A stretch of 12,257 bases of DNA from an uncultured Lachnospiraceae bacterium (GCA_905235345.1 CAJOLO010000051.1:1-12257), one strand, 5' to 3'; positions 1-7,104 are shown, counted from the stretch's first letter. Program-made: numbers and translations. Notes: generated from the sequence alone by a model not told the origin.

Positions 1-136
1 AGAACCTGAGAATATCGAAGAGACGGATGCTGAGGTTACTGAAGATACAGATGCTGAGAATGAGACTGATGAAGAAGCAGGCATTAATGATCAGGTCGAA
101 GAAGTTCGAGTATCTGAGGATTCTGAGGAGCAGTAA
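1..136 (+). CDS. C-terminal fragment of an unidentified protein with an acidic tail
   Basis: An open frame enters from the left edge (codons start at base 2) and ends with TAA at 134-136, giving the last 44 residues of a protein. The visible part is extremely acidic and low in complexity, with many Glu, Asp and Thr residues and pairs such as ETDAEV and DTDAEN, and ends in SEDSEEQ. No catalytic motif or membrane segment is visible, so the family cannot be named. Acidic C-terminal tails of this kind occur on several large housekeeping proteins of Firmicutes, for example GyrA in some Lachnospiraceae, but that is only a guess. A hairpin terminator 80 bases downstream supports this being a real gene end. 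It converges with the asparagine synthetase gene. Confidence 0.7.
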   Translation, partial: EPENIEETDAEVTEDTDAENETDEEAGINDQVEEVRVSEDSEEQ

Positions 137-218
137 TTATATAATCTGTAGAATTGAATATTGATGCTATTATATCTGTAGAGTTTATGTAGCATTGAAA
201 TCAAAAATTGCATTAATT

Positions 219-257
219 GACGGTCAGTGGATATTATTTATCGGCTGACCGTCTTTT
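219..257 (+). terminator. Rho-independent terminator of the first gene
   Basis: A perfect 9-bp inverted repeat, GACGGTCAG (219-227) and CTGACCGTC (245-253), encloses a 17-nt loop and runs directly into TTTT. The T run lies only on the + side; on the minus strand the stem is followed by AATTAATG. It should therefore end transcription of the upstream + strand gene rather than of the convergent asparagine synthetase gene. Confidence 0.8.
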
Positions 258-294
258 AAGATTCATATAGAGAACATCACAGAGATGGATAAAG

Positions 295-311
295 ACAAGG
301 AGCGTTCGCTC
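295..311 (-). terminator. weak candidate terminator after the asparagine synthetase gene
   Basis: Read on the minus strand, the asnB stop codon is followed at once by GAGCG-AA-CGCTC (300-311 in + coordinates), a 5-bp GC-rich hairpin with a two-base turn, and then CTTGTCTTT. The stem is short and the T run is interrupted, so this is a weak terminator at best. It is the only terminator-like structure at the end of the dpaA-dpaB-asnB unit. Confidence 0.35.
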
Positions 312-312
312 A

Positions 313-2163
313 TTATACCAATTCAATTTTATACTTCAAAAGCCAGTAATTTATCTGTAGATAATATGCCAGAAGCTGCGGACCCGCCATTAATTGTCCG
401 TAAAACGGTCTTCCGTAGTCTGTAGGACTATTCATAAAATGTTCCGTCTTATTTTGATCAATCAGTGTGCAGATTGGTGCATTTCCATCCTCCAGCAGTT
501 TACGCATCTCGCACCGCAGTAATTTCTCATAAGCAGGATCATAGGTTTTCGGATAGGGGCTTTTTCTTCGATAAAGCACCTCATCCGGAAGATATTTCTT
601 ACCGGCGGCTCTTAGTAATCCCTTCACGATACCATTGTGACATTTCATATTCCAGGGGACATTCCACACATACTCAATAATCTCATGATCGGCGAGTGGA
701 ACTCTTGCCTCAAGACCGCTTTTCATACTGGTGCGATCCATACGGTCAAGCAAAGTCTGCATGAACCATTTTAGATTGAGGTAGGAGATTTCCCTTCTTC
801 TGCGTTCGTATGCATTTTCCTCATCGAGTAGTGGTGTTTCCTTAACGGTTTTCTCATAGGCGGCTCTTGCATAGTCTTCAAGCGGAAGTTCACGAAGTAC
901 ATCGTCCTTTAGAAGCATGGTACGGGGAGTAAAATCCATAGACCAGGGGAAGATATCCGCATCAAAGCATTCCTTTTTGTGAAACCATGGATAGCCGCCA
1001 AATATTTCGTCTGCACATTCTCCGGTCAGCGTAACCTTATTGTTCCTGGCGACCTCTTTACAAAAATATAACATTGATGATTCCACGTCAGCCATGCATG
1101 GAAGATCTCTGGCATCCACCGCATCAAAGAGATATTTATATAATTCCACGTTATTACATTCAAGAAAATGATGATCGGTATCCGCAAATGCGACCATTTT
1201 TTCTACCCAGGGACGATCCTCGCTTGGTTGAAATGCATTTGCCTTAAAATTAATATTGTTATCTGTAAAGTCAAAGGAGTACGTAGTCAGTCTCTTTCCC
1301 ATTCTATTAAGTTCTTTACTGCATACGGCTGTAACTAAACTGCTGTCTACACCTCCGGACAGAAAGGTGCAGATTGGCACATCTGAGAGCATCTGACGTC
1401 TGATGGAAGCTGTCACCAGCTCGCCGGTTTTCTCAACAGTATCTTCAAATGAATCCTCGTGAGGTTTGCTTATAAGCTGCCAGTAACAGATATCCTTTCT
1501 ACCGTATTCTCCGATTTCCAGATAGTGTCCCGGCAATACTTCCATTACATCTTTGAATACACCTTTTCCGTATGTTTTCGCCGGCCCCAGACCAAAGACT
1601 TCGCAAAGTCCTTCTTTGTCCAGTCTCGGTTTTACACCGGGAAATTCGAACAATCCTTTAATTTCGGACGAAAATATAAGTGCGTTGCCATATGTCGTGT
1701 AAAATAAAGGTTTTACACCCACACGATCCCGAAACAGGAATAACTTTTTCTTATATGTATCCCGAATGGCAAAAGCGAAGATACCATTTAATTTCTTTAC
1801 AATATCTACTCCGTATATCTGATATCCGGCAAGTATCACCTCAGTATCGCAGGTGGTTTGAAAACGGATTCCCTTACCTTCCAGTTCATTCCTAAGCTCC
1901 TTCATATTGTAGATTTCTCCGTTATAAACGATTGTTACCGTTCTTCCATTCTGTTTTCTGGTCATCGGCTGATGTCCGTTTGAAAGATCGAGGATGGATA
2001 GTCTCACATGGGACAGACCGCAATGAGGATCAAGATATGTTCCGTCGTCATCCGGTCCGCGGTGTTTCTGAATCTGATTCATATCATCCAATACTTTCGT
2101 CCATTTATCGGGTGTGGCTGTGTAATTCCATGAATAATCACAAAACCCTGCTATTCCACACAT
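313..2163 (-). CDS. asnB: asparagine synthase (glutamine-hydrolysing)
   Basis: The product (616 aa) converts aspartate, glutamine and ATP to asparagine and glutamate in the cytoplasm. The N-terminal Ntn glutaminase domain (about 1-220) begins MCGIAGF, giving the catalytic Cys2 after Met removal, and carries R53, HRGPDD at 34-39, YNGEIYN at 80-86 and D106, the glutamine-binding set of the family. RDRVGVKPLFY follows at 145-155. The synthetase domain has the PP-loop SGGVDSS at 269-275, the GECADEIFGGY motif at 381-391 and a later LDRMDRTSMKSGLEARVP stretch. Length and motifs fit an intact class B enzyme. The ATG is preceded by AGAAAGGA seven bases upstream, and the dpaB stop is only 16 bases away, so it is the third gene of the dpa operon. 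B. subtilis has a sporulation-linked paralogue, AsnO; by position this gene may play that role (inference). Confidence 0.95.
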   Translation of the reverse strand: MCGIAGFCDYSWNYTATPDKWTKVLDDMNQIQKHRGPDDDGTYLDPHCGLSHVRLSILDLSNGHQPMTRKQNGRTVTIVYNGEIYNMKELRNELEGKGIRFQTTCDTEVILAGYQIYGVDIVKKLNGIFAFAIRDTYKKKLFLFRDRVGVKPLFYTTYGNALIFSSEIKGLFEFPGVKPRLDKEGLCEVFGLGPAKTYGKGVFKDVMEVLPGHYLEIGEYGRKDICYWQLISKPHEDSFEDTVEKTGELVTASIRRQMLSDVPICTFLSGGVDSSLVTAVCSKELNRMGKRLTTYSFDFTDNNINFKANAFQPSEDRPWVEKMVAFADTDHHFLECNNVELYKYLFDAVDARDLPCMADVESSMLYFCKEVARNNKVTLTGECADEIFGGYPWFHKKECFDADIFPWSMDFTPRTMLLKDDVLRELPLEDYARAAYEKTVKETPLLDEENAYERRRREISYLNLKWFMQTLLDRMDRTSMKSGLEARVPLADHEIIEYVWNVPWNMKCHNGIVKGLLRAAGKKYLPDEVLYRRKSPYPKTYDPAYEKLLRCEMRKLLEDGNAPICTLIDQNKTEHFMNSPTDYGRPFYGQLMAGPQLLAYYLQINYWLLKYKIELV

Positions 2164-2179
2164 ATCTATATCCTTTCTT

Positions 2180-2764
2180 CTAAAATCCTTCTATGATCGG
2201 TTGAATTTGCCTGCCATCCAAGGCCATCTCCAGGGTTGGAATCAGCTTATCCGTATGTGCAATCAATGAATTATGTTTTTTCTCCGGATTATCCTGTCCA
2301 AAAGGTACAAAATATATGTTTTTCGCATTTAGCAGTAATCCTATATTCTTCATATTCATTCCTAATCCGTCGTTGGTGGAAATGGAAATAACCAACGGCT
2401 TGTTGTTGCGAAGATGAGCTTTGGAGGCCATAAGCACTGGGGTGTCGGTTATTCCGTTCGCAAGCTTTGCCGTTGTATTTCCGGTACAGGGAAAAATGAC
2501 CAGAATATCCAGATACGATTTAGGACCGATAGGCTCGGCGTCTTCGATAGTCAGAATCGGCTTTCTACCGGTTATATCTTCGGCCTTTTTCATGAATTCC
2601 TCAGGATTACCGAACCGGCTTGTGATCTGTTGGGAGGCATCGGAGAAAATAGTGTAAACATCCGCTCCTGCATCAACCAAATTCTTCAGTTCTGCAAATA
2701 TTTTTTCAAAGGTACAAAATGAACCGGTCAGTGCAATGCCGACCTTCTTACCCTTTAATTCCAT
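2180..2764 (-). CDS. dpaB: dipicolinate synthase subunit B
   Basis: Subunit B (SpoVFB) is the flavoprotein partner of DpaA in making dipicolinic acid, the calcium-chelating core solute of endospores, from the lysine-pathway intermediate dihydrodipicolinate in the mother cell. The chosen ATG at 2762-2764 gives 194 aa beginning MELKGKKVGIALTGSFCTF, the normal family size and N terminus, and has GGAGG five bases upstream. The open frame continues upstream as far as 2908, but that part overlaps the end of dpaA and looks non-coding. Visible family signatures are the glycine/serine-rich nucleotide-binding start (ALTGSFCTF at 11-19) and the PCTGNTTAKLANG segment at 92-104, followed by TPVLMASKAHLRN. 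The gene lies 56 bases after dpaA and 16 bases before asnB on the same strand. The stop codon is TAG. Confidence 0.93.
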   Translation of the reverse strand: MELKGKKVGIALTGSFCTFEKIFAELKNLVDAGADVYTIFSDASQQITSRFGNPEEFMKKAEDITGRKPILTIEDAEPIGPKSYLDILVIFPCTGNTTAKLANGITDTPVLMASKAHLRNNKPLVISISTNDGLGMNMKNIGLLLNAKNIYFVPFGQDNPEKKHNSLIAHTDKLIPTLEMALDGRQIQPIIEGF

Positions 2765-2820
2765 GGTTTCCTCCATACACTTTTTTATCATTAAAAATAT
2801 TGATTGCAGCATATATCTGT

Positions 2821-3690
2821 TTATCGGTCTGTTATATGTTGTATTACATATTCTGTCAGTTTGGATGCCGATATTTTCGGCGCATATTTTCCAGGAAGAC
2901 CGGGACAAAGATAAGCTGCGATTCCCAATTCTTTTGCAGCCGCATAATCAACACCGCCGGGTTTGGAGGCAATATCAATCACTAATGCATCAGGATGTAA
3001 TTTTTTCAAAAGGGATTCCGACAAAATACATGCCGGAATTGTGTTATAAATGTATTCATATTCGGAAATGTTTTTCTCCAAATCATCTAATAAAAGTGTA
3101 TCTGTTCCGTAAGCTTGTGCCTGTGCAAGCTGCACTTTGCTGCGTGCGCATACAGTTACATGGGCCGACAGTCCTTTAAGCTTTTCTGCCAGAACGCTGC
3201 CGCATCGTCCATATCCGAGAACCAGACTGTTGCTCCCATGGATGTTGGTAGGTTGATGTGACAGTGCTTCCAGTATGCTTCCCTCAGCAGTTGCAATAGC
3301 ATTAAATACAGTAATTGTCTCATCTTTCATAAAATCATAACAGGAAATTCCGCGTTCTGAACAATCAGCCACAAAATCTCCGGAAAGTACTCCACCGAAT
3401 AATGATTGTCCCTTGCTGAGCAGAGGAGCTATCTTATCGCTTTCCGTGAATGGAATTCCGCCAATTACAACCCTTGCCTTTTCCACCGCTTCCTTTACAG
3501 ACCCGGCATATACGATTTTTTCCTGTTGTTCTGATAACGAGTTACTGAAATCAGAAGCTGTGTATTCTGGTTTATCTATAATATACTGTACATCGTAACA
3601 TATGATCCGATATCCTTTTTTCTGTAGATACGATGCCATGTATGCCACACGCAGATCTTTGCCGGTTAAAGCAATATCATATTGTTTCAT
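2821..3690 (-). CDS. dpaA: dipicolinate synthase subunit A
   Basis: The product (289 aa, usual size) is SpoVFA/DpaA, the NAD(P)-binding subunit of dipicolinate synthase, active in the mother cell late in sporulation. The N-terminal domain starts MKQYDIALTGKDLRVAYMA, and a Rossmann segment with LVLGYGRCGS at 156-165 follows in the middle. The family-typical YNTIPA (215-220) and the segment VIDIASKPGGVDYAAA (237-252) come after. The protein ends without any membrane segment. The ATG at 3688-3690 has GGAGA about eight bases upstream. It is the first gene of the dpaA-dpaB-asnB unit, and a mother-cell-type -10 element lies about 35 bases upstream. In B. subtilis the same pair heads an operon with asd, dapG and dapA; here those lysine-pathway genes are absent and an asparagine synthetase follows instead. 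Confidence 0.95.
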   Translation of the reverse strand: MKQYDIALTGKDLRVAYMASYLQKKGYRIICYDVQYIIDKPEYTASDFSNSLSEQQEKIVYAGSVKEAVEKARVVIGGIPFTESDKIAPLLSKGQSLFGGVLSGDFVADCSERGISCYDFMKDETITVFNAIATAEGSILEALSHQPTNIHGSNSLVLGYGRCGSVLAEKLKGLSAHVTVCARSKVQLAQAQAYGTDTLLLDDLEKNISEYEYIYNTIPACILSESLLKKLHPDALVIDIASKPGGVDYAAAKELGIAAYLCPGLPGKYAPKISASKLTEYVIQHITDR

Positions 3691-3724
3691 AATGATTTCT
3701 CCAAAGAATTTGTATCTATATTTT

Positions 3725-3733
3725 TACAATATG
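3725..3733 (-). promoter_or_regulatory. candidate mother-cell sigma (SigK/SigE) -10 element for dpaA
   Basis: On the minus strand the sequence CATATTGTA fits the SigK -10 consensus CATAnnnTA in every fixed position and also resembles the SigE -10. It would start a transcript about 27 bases before the dpaA ATG, a sensible distance. No convincing -35 (AC for SigK, KMATATT for SigE) is seen at the right spacing, so this rests on one short match plus the known sporulation control of dpa genes. Confidence 0.35.
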
Positions 3734-3805
3734 CAGGCAAATACGATTTGACACAACACTTGCAGCGGAATCGGAAAATTATATAAACCGGAATGGAAGT
3801 GAGTA

Positions 3806-3851
3806 TTGACAATGATAAATAAATTGCTATTATTCATAAATGTGATATAAT
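3806..3851 (+). promoter_or_regulatory. sigma-A promoter(s) for the EamA transporter gene
   Basis: Two overlapping promoters can be read. The first is TTGACA (3806-3811), 16 bases, then TATTAT (3828-3833). The second is TTGCTA (3824-3829), 16 bases, then a perfect TATAAT (3846-3851) with an extended -10 TG at 3843-3844. Either would start a transcript with a leader of about 200 bases before the EamA start codon. Confidence 0.65.
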
Positions 3852-3899
3852 AGCTAAGTCGATATCGGAACATATTTTCATTTTACAAAGTGTGTTATG

Positions 3900-4004
3900 G
3901 TAACTATTCAGGTAGCATCTCGCATTTACTGCGACAGGCGTACCGGAATGTGCGTCAGCACCACACCTGTCGCATATCTATGAAGCGTAGCTGAATAGAT
4001 ACAA
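3900..4004 (+). repeat. nested inverted-repeat element (MITE-like or structured leader RNA)
   Basis: This is the main content of the 364-base gap between dpaA and the EamA gene. The ends form a 12-bp inverted repeat with one mismatch: GTAACTATTCAG (3900-3911) and CTGAATAGATAC (3991-4002). Inside it lie a perfect 9-bp repeat TGCGACAGG (3930-3938) and CCTGTCGCA (3966-3974), and then a small hairpin GTGC-GTCA-GCAC (3950-3961). A competing hairpin TCGCA-TTTAC-TGCGA (3920-3934) uses part of the middle stem. The hexamer GTTATG flanks the element on both sides (3894-3899 and 4005-4010), like a target-site duplication. It is more GC-rich than its surroundings and matches no riboswitch consensus I recognise. 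It lies in the predicted EamA leader. No second copy is present in this window. Confidence 0.6.
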
Positions 4005-4054
4005 GTTATGTTCAATATCAGAATATCAAAAGAGTTATAATGTGAGGTTTTTTA

Positions 4055-4963
4055 ATGGGTGGTACAGATTTAGATAAGAGATCGGATAAAAGTCCGGTTA
4101 ACTGGAATAATAATCATGTTAAAGGAATTCTTTGTATTCTTGCTGCTGCGGTAGGTTTTTCGTTTATGACTTTTTTTGTCAGAATTTCGGGTGATCTTCC
4201 TACAATGCAGAAAGCTTTTTTCAGGAATGCGTTTGCTTCGGTGGTGGCGGTAGTGCTTCTTATAAAAGAGGGAAAGGGATTTCATATAGAGAAAAGAAAC
4301 CGAATGGATATATTCTGGAGATGTGCATTCGGAACTTCGGGACTTATATGTAATTTCTATGCTATTGATCATCTTGGAATTGCAGATGCGAATATGCTCA
4401 ATAAACTGTCTCCTTTTTTCGCAATACTGGTGTCGATTCCGCTGCTCAAAGAGGTACCGTCTAAAGTGGATATAGCGACAACGGTGATCGCATTTGTCGG
4501 AGCACTGTTTATAATTCGTCCGTCAGGAGGTGCTTCTGCAGTTCCGGCACTTTTAGGTTTATATGGAGGGTTCGGTGCCGGAACCGCATATGCGTTTGTT
4601 CGAAAGCTCGGAAAGAAGGGAGAACGCACACCGATAATTGTAATGTGCTTTTCAGTTTTTTCATGTCTTATAACGGGGCCGTTTTTAATATTTGACTATC
4701 ATCCGATGACAATAAAACAGTTTGCCTTTTTAATGCTTGCGGGTGTGGGAGCATCCATCGGACAATTCGGAATCACCACTGCATATAAGTATGCTCCGGC
4801 GAAGGAAATATCGGTATTTGATTATACGCAGGTTATATTTGCGGCAATATGGGGAATGCTTTTTTTAAATGAAATACCTGAACCGTTAAGTATTGTGGGA
4901 TATGTTATTATAATCGGAATGGCAGTGCTTAGGTGGTATTATAACCTTCATCATCTGGATTAA
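4055..4963 (+). CDS. EamA-family (DMT superfamily) membrane transporter
   Basis: The product (302 aa) is an integral membrane permease of the drug/metabolite transporter superfamily. After a hydrophilic 21-residue N terminus there are about ten hydrophobic segments (near 23-43, 54-71, 87-104, 111-130, 138-155, 163-183, 193-213, 221-241, 253-271 and 277-295), forming two EamA repeats. Each repeat closes with the typical acidic turn: LLKEVPS at 130-136 and LNEIPEP at 271-277, each followed by a glycine-containing helix. The substrate cannot be told from sequence; relatives export amino acids, nucleosides, S-adenosylmethionine or other metabolites. The ATG at 4055 has GAGG seven bases upstream; the ATG at 4040 is followed at once by TGA. 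A long structured leader precedes it, and no terminator is seen after it, so readthrough into the next gene is possible. Confidence 0.9.
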   Translation: MGGTDLDKRSDKSPVNWNNNHVKGILCILAAAVGFSFMTFFVRISGDLPTMQKAFFRNAFASVVAVVLLIKEGKGFHIEKRNRMDIFWRCAFGTSGLICNFYAIDHLGIADANMLNKLSPFFAILVSIPLLKEVPSKVDIATTVIAFVGALFIIRPSGGASAVPALLGLYGGFGAGTAYAFVRKLGKKGERTPIIVMCFSVFSCLITGPFLIFDYHPMTIKQFAFLMLAGVGASIGQFGITTAYKYAPAKEISVFDYTQVIFAAIWGMLFLNEIPEPLSIVGYVIIIGMAVLRWYYNLHHLD

Positions 4964-4975
4964 TAAGAGAGTGGT

Positions 4976-5003
4976 TTGATTTTTATTAAAAGTATGTTAT
5001 ACT
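4976..5003 (+). promoter_or_regulatory. sigma-A promoter of the 121-aa protein gene
   Basis: TTGATT (4976-4981) is followed after 16 bases by TATACT (4998-5003), with an extended -10 TG at 4995-4996. The predicted start lies about 30 bases before the gene's start codon, so this gene can be expressed independently of the EamA gene. Confidence 0.65.
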
Positions 5004-5039
5004 ACATTTATTGCGAGTCTTTTATAAGGAGTGCTTTTC

Positions 5040-5405
5040 ATGGAAAGAATTGATTTACAATATGACATTCTTAAACAACTTATTTCATATAGCGAGAATC
5101 TGATACCTGCCCTTCAGGATATTATCGAGGAACTTAAAGGTAATAAGAGGGAGGATACGGGAAATTATCTCAATGAGGTCATTGCCGGAATTAACTGGGA
5201 GATTGAGGTATATAACCAGTGTGCGGATATAATAAATGAGCGCAGCAGCTATATTGATAAGAAATCTATGATAACAGCTGTTAAGAATCTTGGTATAAGT
5301 CTTAACAGTGGTAATTATCTATTGGTGGCAGAGTGTCTTGAGGAAGATTTTATACCGTTTCTTAATAAGCTTACATTGGTTGCGAAGATGATTGTGCAGC
5401 CGTAG
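5040..5405 (+). CDS. small helical cytoplasmic protein of unknown function
   Basis: The product has 121 aa. The start is ATG at 5040-5042, with AAGGAG (5026-5031) eight bases upstream; an in-frame GTG at 5031 overlaps this ribosome binding site and is unlikely to be used. The protein has no signal peptide or membrane segment and appears all-helical, with heptad-like leucine and isoleucine spacing through LKQLISYSENLIPALQDIIEEL. It ends with a pattern of the type LNSGNYLLVAECLEEDFIPFL. This last stretch recalls small Firmicute domain proteins such as DUF8042, and size and helicity also recall FliS-type chaperones, but neither match is certain. It has its own promoter and faces the FliD-like gene across a shared terminator. 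I do not recognise a function. Confidence 0.8.
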   Translation: MERIDLQYDILKQLISYSENLIPALQDIIEELKGNKREDTGNYLNEVIAGINWEIEVYNQCADIINERSSYIDKKSMITAVKNLGISLNSGNYLLVAECLEEDFIPFLNKLTLVAKMIVQP

Positions 5406-5501
5406 AAAGCAGTTGATAATTTATGGATTGTATGCTAAGCTGCTGTTTTCTTCGTGAAATATCATTATGTGAAAGATATAAATATTTAATTGCTTATCAA
5501 T

Positions 5502-5536
5502 AAAGCCTTTGGAAGTGTAAATCCAAAGGCTTTGTT
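5502..5536. terminator. bidirectional terminator between convergent genes
   Basis: A perfect 11-bp inverted repeat, AAAGCCTTTGG (5502-5512) and CCAAAGGCTTT (5523-5533), encloses a 10-nt loop. It reads into TTTGTTAATT on the + strand and TTTATTGATA on the minus strand, so it can end both the 121-aa gene (+) and the FliD-like gene (-). The rest of the 222-base gap shows nothing else clear. Confidence 0.85.
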
Positions 5537-5627
5537 AATTATATTGCTAATGCCGGTATGACAATGGTTGTTGATATATTATAATGTTTAATATACATTA
5601 TCTATGAACCTATTGTATATTGTGTTG

Positions 5628-6911
5628 TTATCTGTAATCGTTGAATAATAATCCGGAATACTTCGATGGATTATAGGGGTTAGGATAAGTACCCTTAGTA
5701 TTGGGGTATGTAACAACTATCTTATCTACATAATCCAGCGGATTAAGTGTTATCTTTCCGGTTGTCTTTTGCAAATCTTTCTTGAAGTCAGATATCTTAT
5801 CGTTGAAAAGAGTCTGTATTCTTGAGCTGGAGAACAGATCATCCGCATCCGTTCTCATTAAATGACCGTCATCATTGATAATGATTCCTGCAGCACTAAG
5901 TTCATCGGAGTGTCGCTTTGCGACTGTGGTAATATCATGATATAAACGGCTTGCCCCGTGTTGATTCTCGCTTTTTGACAAATCTACCAATGCATTATAT
6001 GAATTAATGAAATCGGATATCTTATCAGATAATTTATCCTCATCAGGAACATATCCCACATGTATCGGTTCGTCGCTTACGGATATTAAGTCAATATCCA
6101 TGGAATGATTAAGGGATATCCGGTTACTCACGGATGTATGCGGTGTATCATTGATCAGGAACTCTGCGTTGGAGGGAGATGTATCTACCCGGTTTATACC
6201 TAATGCAGAGGTTATGTCATTATCAATATATGTTTCGTCGAAACTGAATATTAACTCGCGGTTTTCGGGTATGCCCACGTCATCTGACCGCAGAACCAAT
6301 GCACTGGTACCATCCATACGGTTATTCCTGATAGAGGCGTGAACACCGATGTCGTTATCGTTAATGGCACTTGCAAGCTTTCGCTGAATCTCAATGTTAG
6401 TGTCATTATCATATATATTCATATGGAAAGTATATGCGTTATCATTAACTGTTATTCCGCAGGAGTAATTGCCGGGTTCAAATGATAACTCGCCTGATGG
6501 CATATAGTAACCTATGTTAGTTTGTTCGCTTGCCAGACTGTTGACCTGTAAGGTAAGATCGTCAGGAAGGTCTTCTGACGCATCCTCTCGAAGCCTTGCG
6601 TAAGCAACATTCTCATTACTTGATACGGCTTTCATTTCAGAGAAACCGTTAGTGGCCTCACCGCTTAATATATCGCTCTCATTATCCAATGCCATAGCAG
6701 CTTCTTTGATTCCAATGGCATATGCCTGCAGATTATCGGAGAAGGTAAACTTATAAAGCGGAGAATTCGTATTCTGCTTAACTATGTTCTGATATACAGT
6801 TTTCAAGTCATCTTTCTTATGGGACTTGTTAGAAGAATGAGCCTTCTGATTGCCACCGGATGGCAGAACCTGTGTGCTATAATAATTATAGACATTATTC
6901 AGATTGACCAT
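5628..6911 (-). CDS. FliD-like protein lacking the FliD N-terminal region
   Basis: The product (427 aa) resembles the central and C-terminal parts of FliD, the filament-cap and hook-associated protein 2. Visible signatures are LTLQVNSLASEQ (119-130) and a domain near 144-194 with FEPGNYSCGITVN and an INDNDIGVHASI end. GTSALVLRSDDVG (201-213), FLINDTPH (251-258) and the C-terminal FINSYNALVDL (301-311) follow. The usual FliD opening with a glycine-rich GLxSGLDT-type motif is missing; instead there are about 115 hydrophilic residues including a Lys/Ser/His-rich stretch (22-36). The last 40 residues end in a YPNPYNPSKYSGLLFNDY-type tail also found on Lachnospiraceae FliD relatives as I remember them. 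There is no signal peptide, so secretion would need the flagellar export apparatus (inference). AAGGAGG lies eight bases before the ATG. No other flagellar gene is in the window. Confidence 0.75.
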   Translation of the reverse strand: MVNLNNVYNYYSTQVLPSGGNQKAHSSNKSHKKDDLKTVYQNIVKQNTNSPLYKFTFSDNLQAYAIGIKEAAMALDNESDILSGEATNGFSEMKAVSSNENVAYARLREDASEDLPDDLTLQVNSLASEQTNIGYYMPSGELSFEPGNYSCGITVNDNAYTFHMNIYDNDTNIEIQRKLASAINDNDIGVHASIRNNRMDGTSALVLRSDDVGIPENRELIFSFDETYIDNDITSALGINRVDTSPSNAEFLINDTPHTSVSNRISLNHSMDIDLISVSDEPIHVGYVPDEDKLSDKISDFINSYNALVDLSKSENQHGASRLYHDITTVAKRHSDELSAAGIIINDDGHLMRTDADDLFSSSRIQTLFNDKISDFKKDLQKTTGKITLNPLDYVDKIVVTYPNTKGTYPNPYNPSKYSGLLFNDYR

Positions 6912-7042
6912 AGCAGTTACCTCCTTCCTTGGACTGATAACTTAATATTGACTAATATAATAGAAAATATAAGTTGAATAATAATTGTGGAATTACGTCA
7001 ATCCATTAACGCTACTATCCCACTTTATGTATAATTATAATT

Positions 7043-7071
7043 ATTATAGCTCATATACAGAAAAGTGTCTA
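7043..7071 (-). promoter_or_regulatory. sigma-A promoter of the FliD-like gene
   Basis: On the minus strand TAGACA (7066-7071 in + coordinates) is followed after 17 bases by TATAAT (7043-7048). This gives a leader of about 125 bases before the FliD-like start codon. A CCGATAG sequence resembling a SigD (sigma-28) -10 overlaps the -35 (7069-7075), but it lacks a TAAA -35 at the right distance, so sigma-A is the better reading. Confidence 0.6.
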
Positions 7072-7088
7072 TCGGTAATTTTAACAAA

Positions 7089-7104
7089 GATTACACAAGT
7101 AATC
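7089..7104. promoter_or_regulatory. 16-bp dyad in the divergent promoter region
   Basis: GATTAC-ACAA-GTAATC is a perfect 6-bp inverted repeat with a 4-base spacer. It lies about 18 bases upstream of the -35 of the FliD-like gene's promoter and about 100 bases upstream of the ABC operon promoter. Its shape suits a dimeric regulator, but the regulator is unknown. The rest of the 447-base gap (6912-7358) is very AT-rich spacer apart from the promoters listed. Confidence 0.35.

Noticed and set aside
160..196. ATGCTA/TAGCAT inverted repeat and two TCTGTAGA copies near the left end
   Set aside because: Short AT-rich stem with a 20-base loop and no T run; the real terminator follows at 219-257.
2765..2908. 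Upstream extension of the dpaB frame to 2908
   Set aside because: It overlaps the dpaA 3' end, and the ATG at 2762-2764 has an ideal GGAGG and gives the normal family N terminus.
3858..4054. Known riboswitch classes in the EamA leader
   Set aside because: I compared it by eye with purine, TPP, c-di-GMP-I and fluoride consensus elements and saw no match; the fold is described as an unclassified element instead.
7069..7079. SigD (sigma-28)-like -10 (CCGATAG) in front of the FliD-like gene
   Set aside because: No TAAA -35 at the required spacing, and the site overlaps the -35 of a much better TAGACA-17-TATAAT promoter.
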